A stretch of DNA of 64,000 nt from Candidatus Competibacter denitrificans Run_A_D11. GTDB lineage: Bacteria; Pseudomonadota; Gammaproteobacteria; Competibacterales; Competibacteraceae. Both the position numbers and the translations under genes were made by a program. Each line of letters begins with the position of its first letter. Positions within the stretch are counted from its first letter, which is position 1. The notes under the pieces were generated by a model, which had not been told where the DNA came from, made no database searches, and saw only the letters and a program-made list of their open reading frames with translations. Positions 50,771 through 58,573 of this stretch are shown here, one piece after another. Location of the stretch: positions 277,709 to 341,708 of the forward strand of contig NZ_CBTJ020000020.1 of the NCBI RefSeq assembly GCF_001051235.1. The letters run 5' to 3'.

Positions 50771-51186
50771 TTCACGCCTCCCAAACTCACAGCCGCCAGG
50801 CGCTCTTTGATGAAGGCCGCAGCCACAGCGGCAACCGACGTTTCACCGCGTGCTGCCAGAATCTGAAGCTTGGCGCGTTCTTCCTCTGGAAGCTGGATCG
50901 GAATTTCATCCGGGTAAAGGGTGACTTTTTGGGTGGCTAAACTATCAGCGAGGGCAGCTACCAGATCAGCCATGCCGGATAGTTGCAGCGCAAGGGCGAA
51001 CTTTTGATTTTCCGAAAAGATAACTTCTTCGGAACCGCCATGGTTTCCAATCAGATCGCCAAGCAAGTCCAAGCTGATCGAGATGCGGCGCAGCGTATCG
51101 CGTGGGAAGCATCCAAGCCCATCTTCTGGGCACCCAATGAGTGGGGAAACGGCGCGAGGATCGATGGAGATGGGGGGCCGGTTCAT
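50767..51186 (-). CDS. Hypothetical element protein
   Basis: 139 residues from the ATG at 51186, which overlaps the stop of the antirepressor gene (ATGA); a longer frame to 51411 lies inside that gene and is rejected. The middle (LQLSGMADLVAALADSLATQ) is helical and the end (EEERAKLQILAARGETSVAAVAAAFIKERLA) looks like a ribbon-helix-helix or similar small DNA-binding fold, shown in part. Identity unknown. Confidence 0.65.
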   Translation of the reverse strand: MNRPPISIDPRAVSPLIGCPEDGLGCFPRDTLRRISISLDLLGDLIGNHGGSEEVIFSENQKFALALQLSGMADLVAALADSLATQKVTLYPDEIPIQLPEEERAKLQILAARGETSVAAVAAAFIKERLAAVSLGGVK

Positions 51187-51974
51187 AGAGCACCTCCTAC
51201 TACAACCCCACTCTGACTGGCCGCTAAGATCGGCTGGGCTGGGCGGCGATCCTGTTCGATCAACCGGACGATGGCCGCTACAGCGATAGGCCGAACTCGC
51301 CATTCCGTAGCGCCGCTGGGGTGCAACTCCGAAACGAACCAGGTGCCGACATACTCCTTGCGTGGAACAAACCGGCTCGCACTGATTCCGCTGTGGGGGT
51401 TGGGTTGGCACGCAATCCCGTGGCGTCGGCAGAACGCCAGAAATTGAGAGCGCCCGAAGTGTTGGCCGGTCTTGCGTTGAAGCAGGCTGAAAAGTGAAGT
51501 GAAGTCGATCAGGGCCTCAGACGAAATGACCTGATCGTGAAAAGCGATCTTGGGGCGGCTGACCTCGATCTCGTGTTGAAGCGCTTGGGAGCGCTCGTAC
51601 TCCAAGGCCCAAGCACGGGCCGCTTCAGCGGGATTGGCGAAGTTCGGCATGATGGGCCTTGCTTGGCCACCGAGGTAGGCATCAAAGACGTGTACGATTT
51701 CAACTTGCACATCGAAGGCTTTCTCGGTCTCCGACTTCATGCAGATGAAGATGGCTTGCTTTTGGTTTAGGTAATACTCGGCAGTCGGACGGCCTCCGAG
51801 TTCGCCGGAGGTTCTCTCCACGGTGGAGAGAACCCCAAATTTCAACAGCTTCGCTTCGTTACGCTTGATGATATTGCGGATATTCAGCGGACGCTCGAAG
51901 CCTAAGCGTTCGGCTAGGCGAAGATCGTGAACACGGGGTTCGCCGTCAATGACGGCAAGGGTCAGGCTATTCAT
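51183..51974 (-). CDS. Phage antirepressor-type protein with C-terminal KilAC domain
   Basis: 263 residues; aggagc lies before the ATG. The N-terminal ~110 residues resemble an Ant/Rha-type phage regulator (VHDLRLAERLGFERPLNIRN, RPTAEYYLNQKQAIFICM). After a helical linker, ~140-250 fits the KilAC/ANT domain (KIAFHDQVISSEALIDFTSL, FCRRHGI, GTWFVSELH). Such proteins counter phage repressors. A second copy of the architecture lies 250 bases further right, so the pair looks like an old duplication with different N domains. Confidence 0.8.
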   Translation of the reverse strand: MNSLTLAVIDGEPRVHDLRLAERLGFERPLNIRNIIKRNEAKLLKFGVLSTVERTSGELGGRPTAEYYLNQKQAIFICMKSETEKAFDVQVEIVHVFDAYLGGQARPIMPNFANPAEAARAWALEYERSQALQHEIEVSRPKIAFHDQVISSEALIDFTSLFSLLQRKTGQHFGRSQFLAFCRRHGIACQPNPHSGISASRFVPRKEYVGTWFVSELHPSGATEWRVRPIAVAAIVRLIEQDRRPAQPILAASQSGVVVGGAL

Positions 51975-51983
51975 GCGGTGCTC

Positions 51984-52229
51984 CTAGTGATTTTCGAAGT
52001 CAGCAGGGATCACCCGATAAGGGGTGGTCAGGAGGTTCGAAACCGCACTAGAACGGCGTCGGGTATTGGATATTTCCCGACCCTCCCGACCAGTGATCGG
52101 GCAGGCAGACGCAACAGGTCTACAAGCAAAAAAAATACCGCAAGTCTTTCGGGTGCGGTGACCGCTAGTGAGGTTTTCGACGCCTCGCCGATCAGTATAG
52201 CCCACCAGGGACAAGAGGCAAGCGCTCAT
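51984..52229 (-). CDS. Small Cys/Arg-rich protein, possibly ash-related
   Basis: 81 residues between the two antirepressor genes; its start overlaps the previous stop (ATGA). It has the segment RKTCGIFFACRPVASACP, which recalls the FFA-type second half of P4 Ash proteins. Ash is often found next to antirepressors in P4-like satellites. Similarity is loose, so this is a candidate only. Confidence 0.4.
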   Translation of the reverse strand: MSACLLSLVGYTDRRGVENLTSGHRTRKTCGIFFACRPVASACPITGREGREISNTRRRSSAVSNLLTTPYRVIPADFENH

Positions 52230-52987
52230 ACCGCACCTCCCACTACAGTCAGGGCCTTGCTCGGCATGACGTGGGAGTCCATCAGCGCCTTAAGCCAGGT
52301 CAGACCCTTGGCGGTGATCATGACCTGCTGATAGGGAACCTTATAGCTTCCCTTGTCGATCAGCGTCGGGACCAGCCGGAAATAACCCAAGTCGTAGTAT
52401 TTCTGGTAGGGCTGACCGCCAGCTTGAACGACTTGCCATTCTCGCAACGCATCCCAGAGCCGACGCGGCCCAGTGCGTAGCATCTTCGCGGCTTCGTCGC
52501 GGTCAAAGAGCGTTTCTGATCCGACCACATGGTCGAAGAAATCCGCCTTGGGCTGCATCACAATGACGCGGGATTGTAGGGCGGCGTTTTTCTCAATCTC
52601 GGTCGCCAGTTCTCGAAGGGCGTGAGTGCTGAGGGTGGCCAGATCAAGCGAGGGGGCGGGTTTGGTTTCATTAAGTAGCCGTTGTTCGCACTCAATGAAA
52701 TATTGCCGGGCCTGCTTTCCTTTGGCGTTACGTTCAACCATAGCCAGTTCTTTGGCCATGTTGAGAGTCAGCGTGTATTCCTTGGTGGGCCGACCGCCGG
52801 TACTTTCGCTAAAAAAATCGCGAAAGTCTTTACCGCTTTCAAAGCCGTATTCTTCAATCCGGTTGCTGATCCAGTCTCTAAACTGGGATTTCACTTCAAG
52901 GAAGTTATGGAGGGTGCGACCATCAACGGTCTGAACGGTCTGGTCGCCAAATTCGGACGCGACAACGGGGATAAGCTGGGCGCTCAT
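52226..52987 (-). CDS. AntA/AntB-type antirepressor with KilAC domain
   Basis: 253 residues from the ATG at 52987, which has aaggagc upstream. The N-terminal AntA/B domain includes DGRTLHNFLEVKSQFRDWI, GFESGKDF and GRPTKEYTLTLNMAKELAM; the C-terminal KilAC domain has FFDHVVGSETLFDRDEAAKML and VMITAKGLTWLKALM. The frame continues 130 codons upstream to 53377, where an ATG overlaps the alpA stop; that longer form would add an Arg/Trp-rich segment and cannot be excluded. Confidence 0.82.
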   Translation of the reverse strand: MSAQLIPVVASEFGDQTVQTVDGRTLHNFLEVKSQFRDWISNRIEEYGFESGKDFRDFFSESTGGRPTKEYTLTLNMAKELAMVERNAKGKQARQYFIECEQRLLNETKPAPSLDLATLSTHALRELATEIEKNAALQSRVIVMQPKADFFDHVVGSETLFDRDEAAKMLRTGPRRLWDALREWQVVQAGGQPYQKYYDLGYFRLVPTLIDKGSYKVPYQQVMITAKGLTWLKALMDSHVMPSKALTVVGGAV

Positions 52988-53240
52988 AACGGTGCTCCTT
53001 CGAAGAATTGGAGACCGCCGACACCAAAGGCCAATCTGGTGGTGGCGGACTGAACGAGGTTGGCCTACCGGTCGAAGGAACCGGCCATCCTTTCGGATGC
53101 CTCGCACAGCCCGCCATAGACGAAATAAGAGCGCAAAAAATGCGCCAATATCGCAAGAGGGGGCGCTAAGCGCCTTCGATTCCGGGAGGCCAATCCCGCC
53201 GATCACAGATTTTGCTGTGACGGGATGATTATAGGCTAAG
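52923..53240 (-). pseudogene. Ash-like reading frame split across two frames
   Basis: On the minus strand two overlapping frames together resemble phage Ash proteins: one gives SAPSCDIGAFFAL, the other CALISSMAGCARHPKGWPVPS and TGRPTSF. A single frame change near 53130 joins them in the typical order. Either the gene is decayed, it uses a programmed frameshift, or the similarity is accidental. A TTG at 53156 is the only start in the second frame. Confidence 0.35.
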
Positions 53241-53376
53241 GCGGGAAACGCGCAAGTTCGGGCTATTTTCGGGTGCTTTTTGGAGGAAAATTCAAGATTA
53301 GAATTATAATCATGAATTTCTTCTAAGCCTTCCCGACCACTCCCGCTGGTCTTTTGAACGGCGTTTAAGGTGCCCA

Positions 53377-53601
53377 TCAGGCGGCTGCCTTTTGGTTACG
53401 GCTGGCAGCAACGCGCTGATTAATCCAGTCGGTGATTTCCGATTCAAGCCAACCGACAGATCGATCCGTAAGCCGGATGGCTTTCGGGAACGTCCCATCG
53501 GCCATGCCTTTGTAAATGGCGGTACGAGTAAGTCCTGTTCGCTCCTGGACTTGGTGGCGGCGTTCGATGACTGGGGCGGGAGATTTTGATACTGCGGCCA
53601 T
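53377..53601 (-). CDS. alpA: AlpA-family helix-turn-helix regulator
   Basis: A 74-residue MerR-like/AlpA DNA-binding protein: RHQVQERTGLTRTAIYKGMA is the recognition helix region, followed by FPKAIRL and VGWLESEITDWINQRV, the family signature. AlpA proteins control excision and gene expression in cryptic prophages and P4-like elements. Its TGA shares a base with the next ATG (TGATG), linking it to the downstream frame. Confidence 0.92.
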   Translation of the reverse strand: MAAVSKSPAPVIERRHQVQERTGLTRTAIYKGMADGTFPKAIRLTDRSVGWLESEITDWINQRVAASRNQKAAA

Positions 53602-53699
53602 GCGGCGGGTTCCTGTGGAGAACCGGGGGATACCGGCATGGCGCGAACTGTAGGGGCGGTTTTTGCTCCAGTCAGGTCAAAAGGTGCGGGGCTTTTGAA

Positions 53700-54161
53700 T
53701 CAGTCGTACCATGGGTCATAGTCTGATAGCCCTTCATTCCGTAAGGCTTCATCATGGAGCCGCCTTGCTTCCTGATATTTCTGCCAACATCGAACCGCTG
53801 TTGATTCACTGATTTTGAAATCAACCGCTACTTGAGAGGCGGCTTGGTTTTGGCTTTCACCCTGATCGACTAAATAATCAAAGGCTGTACCAACGGCATA
53901 CCACTGGGCCGCCTTGCGTCGATGGTGACGGGTAAACCCCAACTCTAAAAGCAATGCGTCTCCACGTTTGGCTTTAGGCTGGCACATCGATTTTTCAATA
54001 GCGCCACAGAGCCAGCGCGATAAATCATTAGGGAGCGGTGTTCCAGATTGAATGTATTCGGCGGCGATCAACAAGGCGTCGGCTGCGCCCTGCGCATCCT
54101 GCTGTATTTTTTCCAAGGCTTCAGTCGCTCGGACACTGAAGACAAAGGGTAATTCGGCCAT
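53700..54161 (-). CDS. Hypothetical element protein with possible helix-turn-helix
   Basis: 153 residues, mostly helical. The segment QNQAASQVAVDFKISESTAVRCWQKY fits a helix-turn-helix in the C-terminal third (shown in two parts in the protein: QNQAASQVAVDF, then KISESTAVRCW). It sits between integrase and alpA with ~100-base gaps on both sides. Family not recognised. Confidence 0.6.
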   Translation of the reverse strand: MAELPFVFSVRATEALEKIQQDAQGAADALLIAAEYIQSGTPLPNDLSRWLCGAIEKSMCQPKAKRGDALLLELGFTRHHRRKAAQWYAVGTAFDYLVDQGESQNQAASQVAVDFKISESTAVRCWQKYQEARRLHDEALRNEGLSDYDPWYD

Positions 54162-54274
54162 CGCGCCCTCTCGCGCATTTACCCTCTTATGAAAGAAGAA
54201 ACCACGCCAGGCGAGATCAGAGGGTATCCCGCTTTTTGCCCCGTCGAACTAGGCGTGGCTTATAACCGTATGGG

Positions 54275-55486
54275 TTAGCTTGTTTTGTGGATCGGGACCA
54301 CCACAGCACCTTGCTTTAAGCCATCCAGGTAATCCGACCAGGCTTGCATCATCTTTCGTCGCTCTGGCAGATATTCAGCACGGTTGTAGGCCGCTCGCAC
54401 TCCATCGGATTCCGCATGGGCAAGCTGGCGCTCAATGGCGTCCCGATGCCAACCCATTTCATTGAGCAAGGTACTCGCCATGCTCCGAAAGCCATGGCCT
54501 GTGATCTGGTCTTGCGCATAGCCCAGCCGGCGAAGCGCGGCGTTCACCGTGTTTTCGCTCATGGGACGATGGGCGCTTCGAAGCCCTGGAAAGAGGTAGC
54601 GACCTTTACCGGTTAACGGGTGTAAATCCTCAAGAATCGCCACCGCTTGCCGAGACAGCGGGACGATATGGGCATGGCGCATCTTCATCTTGGCGCCGGG
54701 AATACGCCATTCGCTCTGGTCCAGATCGATTTCTGCCCATTCGGCCTGGCGTAGCTCACCGGGCCGCACAAAGAGCAATGGGGCTAGCTGCAAGGCGCAA
54801 CGGGTCACGAAAGCCCCTTCATACCCGTCCAAGTCCCGTAGCAGCGCACCAATCGCTTTGGGATCAATCAGCGTGGCGAAGTGCTTTACCCGTACCGGGG
54901 GCAAGGCGCCACGAAGATCGGCGGCGGGATCACGAACAGCGCGACCAGTGGCGACGGCGTAGCGGAAAATTTGGGATAGGGTTTGTAAGGCTCTGTGAGC
55001 CGTTTCCAGGGCGCCACGAGCTTGGATGCGGCGAAGGCACGCCAGCAACTCCGGGGCGCCTAATTCCGCAATGGGGCGCTTGCCAATCCACGGCAAGACA
55101 TCGACTTCCAGACGACGATAAATCCGACCGGCGTGGCCTGGCGCCCAATTCGGGGAAAATTGGTGATACCACTCCAGGGTGAGTGCTTCAAAGCTCCCCT
55201 CTCCGGCTTGGGCTGCCTTGGCGGTTTTTCGTGCCGCACTGGGATCGATGCCAGCGGCCACTTGCCGGCGGATGTCATCACGGCGTAGCCGGGCTTCCTT
55301 CAAGGAAACGTCTGGATAAACGCCCAACGCCAGCAGTTGTTCACGCCCTGCAAACCGATACCGCACTCGCCACAGCTTGGCGCCACTGGCAGTGATCAGC
55401 AAAAACAAGCCCTTCTCATCAGCCAGCTTGACTGTTGAGGGGGTAGAATTCCGAAAAGCCTTTATAGCTGAATCAGTTAGGGCCAT
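54275..55486 (-). CDS. int: P4-type tyrosine integrase
   Basis: 403 residues. N-terminal DUF4102 arm-binding domain (MALTDSAIKAFRNS, LGVYPDVSLKEARLRRDD), core-binding domain (~100-190) and catalytic domain with Arg in RPGELRQAEW, His-x-x-Arg in HGFRSMASTL, a downstream His and the nucleophile Tyr in AYNRAEYLPERR. It lies ~110 bases from the attachment repeat and reads away from the tRNA, the usual arrangement. Length and motifs are intact, so the element may still be mobile. Confidence 0.96.
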   Translation of the reverse strand: MALTDSAIKAFRNSTPSTVKLADEKGLFLLITASGAKLWRVRYRFAGREQLLALGVYPDVSLKEARLRRDDIRRQVAAGIDPSAARKTAKAAQAGEGSFEALTLEWYHQFSPNWAPGHAGRIYRRLEVDVLPWIGKRPIAELGAPELLACLRRIQARGALETAHRALQTLSQIFRYAVATGRAVRDPAADLRGALPPVRVKHFATLIDPKAIGALLRDLDGYEGAFVTRCALQLAPLLFVRPGELRQAEWAEIDLDQSEWRIPGAKMKMRHAHIVPLSRQAVAILEDLHPLTGKGRYLFPGLRSAHRPMSENTVNAALRRLGYAQDQITGHGFRSMASTLLNEMGWHRDAIERQLAHAESDGVRAAYNRAEYLPERRKMMQAWSDYLDGLKQGAVVVPIHKTS

Positions 55487-55595
55487 TTTGCGGGTACGCT
55501 ATTCTGGCATTGGAGGTCGTACCCTCAAATGTACCCGCACACTTGCGATGTGGCCAGTGCCATCCAAGGGCGTCCTATACGTTCCGCTAGACAAC

Positions 55596-55678
55596 AAAAA
55601 ACCCGCTAAATCGCGGGCTTAGATTTGATCGCCGGACGTTGCCGGACTTCCTGGGAAGTTAATTTGGAGGCTAGGGTC
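55596..55678. repeat. Right attachment repeat (att), overlapping tRNA-Cys 3' end
   Basis: The intact counterpart of 45806-45887. It starts in the tRNA terminator hairpin and runs into the T-arm side of tRNA-Cys. The crossover lies somewhere in this segment; the single-base changes relative to the left copy mean the two have been apart for some time. Confidence 0.9.
55600..55618 (-). terminator. Intrinsic terminator downstream of tRNA-Cys
   Basis: On the minus strand cccgc-gattta-gcggg is followed by a run of T residues. It would end the tRNA-Gly/tRNA-Cys transcript. A copy is present at the left end of the element (45810-45828). Confidence 0.75.
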
Positions 55679-55738
55679 GGAATCGAACCGGCGTCCACGG
55701 CTTTGCAGGCCGCTGCATGACCACTCTGCCACCTAGCC
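55665..55738 (-). tRNA. tRNA-Cys (GCA)
   Basis: 74 nucleotides with encoded CCA. Acceptor arms ggctagg / cctagcc, discriminator T, anticodon loop ctgcaaa with GCA, and T-arm ggttcgattcc are all readable. Length equals E. coli tRNA-Cys. Its 3' end is the integration target of the adjacent element and remains intact. Confidence 0.96.
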
Positions 55739-55781
55739 TTGAATTCAACAGGGTCCAGCCATGGAACTGGCTCGATAAGAA

Positions 55782-55803
55782 AAGCCTCGAAAATTCGAGG
55801 CTT
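55782..55803 (-). terminator. Hairpin between tRNA-Gly and tRNA-Cys
   Basis: A 10-bp stem (aagcctcgaa / ttcgaggctt) followed on the minus strand by ttttctt. It may terminate part of the transcripts after tRNA-Gly or be a processing signal between the two tRNAs. Confidence 0.55.
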
Positions 55804-55811
55804 AGGAAATC

Positions 55812-55887
<76 letters not shown>

Positions 55888-56040
55888 AGCGTGAACTTGG
55901 TATTCTAATGCCAAAAAACCGTCCGTCAAGCAATCTTCTGCTGAAAATGGTGCATTTGGCTGTTACGGCGATGGCTGGTCTGGGATAGCAACGACTATCA
56001 AGCAGCGAATGAGCGAGTGCGCCCTTCGCATCTATCCCTA

Positions 56041-56592
56041 CTACTTTAGGGCGAACCACGCCGCCATCAGATAATGCAGCATCGACCACAGTGTTAATAC
56101 AGCCGCGATCACCAGTAACCCTAATCCAATCTCCAGCGTTGGGAAAAACCAGAGTGGGTCGCGGTAGAGCAATAGCAGCACCGCAACCATTTGCGCAGTG
56201 GTTTTGAGCTTGCCGATCATCGATACCGCCACTTGCCCCTGCTTGCCGATCTGGGCCATCCATTCCCGTAGCGCCGAAATGGCGATTTCTCGGCCGATAA
56301 TAATCGCAGCCGACACCGCGATGAGCGGGGTGGGAATGGCCTGCACCAGCAACACCAAGGCAACCGCAACCATCAACTTGTCGGCGACCGGATCAAGAAA
56401 CGCGCCGAAAGCCGAAGTTTGCCCCAGCCGACGCGCCAGATACCCATCCAACCAGTCGGTGAGCGCCGCCAACCCAAACAGGGCACTACAAACCAGGTTG
56501 ACACCCGGAAAGGAGAGAAAGAAGACGCCCACAAAAACCGGAATCAATGCGATCCGCAGCAGCGTCAATAAGATGGGCAGGTTCAATTGCAT
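56041..56592 (-). CDS. pgsA: CDP-diacylglycerol-glycerol-3-phosphate 3-phosphatidyltransferase
   Basis: Makes phosphatidylglycerophosphate in the inner membrane. The ATG at 56592 (MQLNLPILLTLLRI) gives 183 residues, matching E. coli PgsA; a longer frame overlaps uvrC. The CDP-alcohol phosphotransferase motif is complete: DGYLARRLGQTSAFGAFLDP with the final Asp in VADK. It follows uvrC by 13 bases, the standard uvrC-pgsA pair. Confidence 0.96.
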   Translation of the reverse strand: MQLNLPILLTLLRIALIPVFVGVFFLSFPGVNLVCSALFGLAALTDWLDGYLARRLGQTSAFGAFLDPVADKLMVAVALVLLVQAIPTPLIAVSAAIIIGREIAISALREWMAQIGKQGQVAVSMIGKLKTTAQMVAVLLLLYRDPLWFFPTLEIGLGLLVIAAVLTLWSMLHYLMAAWFALK

Positions 56593-56605
56593 CGTCGGGG
56601 CGCAC

Positions 56606-58426
56606 TTAGCCTTTGTCGTGAAAGGCGTCATAGATCCGTTGTGCGAGTTCGGCGTTGATCCCTGCCACCTGGGCAATATCCTCAATACCCGCTCGCGAAA
56701 GCTGTTTCAACCCGCCGAATTGTTTGAGCAACACCTGTCGGCGCTTGGGTCCGATACCGGGAATACTATCAAGGGTTGATACCGTGCGTGCCTTGGCTCG
56801 GCGCTGGCGGTGACCGGTGATCGCAAAGCGGTGCGCCTCATCACGAATCTGCTGTACCAGATGGAGGGCGGCCGAATCGGCTGGCAGTATAATAGGCCGA
56901 TTTTCAGCGAACAAGTAAAGCGTCTCCAAGCCCGGTTTGCGCTCAGGCCCTTTGGCGACCCCGATCACCATAATCCCAGCGATACACAACTCGGCCAGAA
57001 CCTCGCCCGCCTGAGACAGTTGGCCTTTGCCGCCATCAATGAAGAGGATATCCGGTAAACGGGCCTTTTCTTGCTGTAGGCGCACATAGCGTCGGTGCAA
57101 TGCCTGATGCAGCGCGGCGTAATCATCGCCGGGGGTGATTCCCGCAATATTGTAGCGACGGTAATCCGATTTACGCGGGCCTTCTTCGTCGAATACCACA
57201 CAGGCAGCGACAGTCGCTTCTCCATGCGTATGGCTAATGTCGAAGCATTCCAGACGCGAGAGTTTGCCCTCAAACCCCAACGCTTCACCCAAAGCGTCCA
57301 GTCGGCGCTTAGTCCCGGCCTGGCTGGCCCAACGCGCGGCCAACGCATGTTCCGCATTTTGAGTGGCCATCGCCAGCCAGTGCGCTCGCTGACCACGAGG
57401 TCGAGCACTGATGATAACCGCTCGATCGGCCCGCTCCGATAGGCTTCGAGCCAGTAAGTCCGCATCAGTTGGGAGGGTACTCAGCAAGATTTCGCCCGGA
57501 ATTTCCTTGTCCAGATAATACTGCGCCAAAAAAGCCGCTTGCACGGCTGGTAAATCCTCCTCTCCGGGTAATCGGGGGAAAAAGGCCCGATTCCCTAACA
57601 AGCGCCCGGCACGAAATATAAAAATTTGTAAGCAGGCCGCCCCTCCACGGAGGGCGCAGGCGATCACATCGACATCGCCGTTTTCACCCTCGACGTGCTG
57701 GCGTTCTTGGATCTGACGCAGTTCGGCGATTTGGTCGCGGCAGAGCGCTGCGGCTTCAAAGTTGAGGGTTGTCGCTGCGGTTTCCATCCGTTCTGCCAGA
57801 TCGGCGATAACTTGGCCGCTCTTGCCTTCAAGAAACAAAACAGCGTCCTGTAGTTGCTGTCGATAACCGTTGCGGTCGATCAAGCCGACGCAAGGGGCGG
57901 TGCAACGCTTGATCTGATATTGCAAACACGGGCGAGAACGGCCGTAAAAAAAGCTGTCTTCGCAGGGGCGCAACCGAAACACCTTTTGCAGCAACTGCAT
58001 GGTATCGCGCACAGCGTTGGCATTCGGGTAGGGGCCAAAATAGCGACCTGCCGCGCGCTTGGCGCCGCGATGTAGGCAGAGCCTGGGAAAATCACCGGCA
58101 GAGAGATGGATATACGGGTAGCCCTTATCATCACGCAACAAGATATTGTAACGGGGCTGATGCTCTTTAATCAGTGTACTTTCCAAGATCAGCGCCTCGG
58201 TCTCGGTGTGCGTGATCGTTACATCTATTGTACGGATCTGCGCGACCAAACTGCGTGTCTTGGCTGAGGCGTGGTTTTCCCGAAAATAACTGGCAACTCG
58301 TTGCTTGAGATTGCGCGCCTTGCCGATGTAGAGGATGGTGCCCTGCGCGTCTAACATGCGATAGACGCCGGGCAATGCTGCCACCGTTTTGAGGAAAGCC
58401 TTGAAATCAAAAGGGCTTGGGGTCAC
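56606..58426 (-). CDS. uvrC: Excinuclease ABC subunit C
   Basis: Performs both incisions in nucleotide excision repair. 606 residues: GIY-YIG nuclease (~15-95, PGVYRMLDAQGTILYIGKA), UVR/UvrB-binding helix (~205-240), RNase H-like nuclease (~385-540, LECFDISHTHGEA and FIDGGKGQLSQA), and a C-terminal helix-hairpin-helix pair (SIPGIGPKRRQVLL). Length matches E. coli (610). Confidence 0.97.
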   Translation of the reverse strand: MTPSPFDFKAFLKTVAALPGVYRMLDAQGTILYIGKARNLKQRVASYFRENHASAKTRSLVAQIRTIDVTITHTETEALILESTLIKEHQPRYNILLRDDKGYPYIHLSAGDFPRLCLHRGAKRAAGRYFGPYPNANAVRDTMQLLQKVFRLRPCEDSFFYGRSRPCLQYQIKRCTAPCVGLIDRNGYRQQLQDAVLFLEGKSGQVIADLAERMETAATTLNFEAAALCRDQIAELRQIQERQHVEGENGDVDVIACALRGGAACLQIFIFRAGRLLGNRAFFPRLPGEEDLPAVQAAFLAQYYLDKEIPGEILLSTLPTDADLLARSLSERADRAVIISARPRGQRAHWLAMATQNAEHALAARWASQAGTKRRLDALGEALGFEGKLSRLECFDISHTHGEATVAACVVFDEEGPRKSDYRRYNIAGITPGDDYAALHQALHRRYVRLQQEKARLPDILFIDGGKGQLSQAGEVLAELCIAGIMVIGVAKGPERKPGLETLYLFAENRPIILPADSAALHLVQQIRDEAHRFAITGHRQRRAKARTVSTLDSIPGIGPKRRQVLLKQFGGLKQLSRAGIEDIAQVAGINAELAQRIYDAFHDKG

Positions 58427-58528
58427 AGCTATCGTCGTGTGGCGCTATTGCAGCCCGTCTTTCGGTTAAAAACCTCAGCGTCAGGCCAGGATAGCCTTCG
58501 GGATCGAATGGAAACTGGCGGAGGCACC

Positions 58529-58549
58529 ACGGCCCCTTAGCGGGGCCGT
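58529..58549 (-). terminator. Stem-loop after the VpsR-like gene
   Basis: An 8-bp GC stem (acggcccc / ggggccgt, 5-base loop) 25 bases past the gene's stop. No T run follows on either strand, so termination is probable rather than certain. Confidence 0.4.
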
Positions 58550-58573
58550 AGCTTGTTGATGACGGGGACTCGC

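Larger units (their letters stand above)
45806..55678. mobile_element. P4-like satellite/integrative element in tRNA-Cys (~9.9 kb)
   Basis: Bounded by ~82-bp direct repeats; the right copy overlaps the intact tRNA-Cys 3' end. Contents in order from the tRNA: P4-type tyrosine integrase, a 153-residue unknown protein, AlpA regulator, two KilAC antirepressors with ash-like frames, four small unknown proteins and a Toprim-D5 primase-helicase, then iterons. All genes are on the minus strand. No capsid, tail, terminase or lysis gene is present, so it is a satellite or phage-derived island rather than a full prophage. I recognise no defence or toxin cargo. The elements of replication, integration and regulation all look intact. 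Confidence 0.9.
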
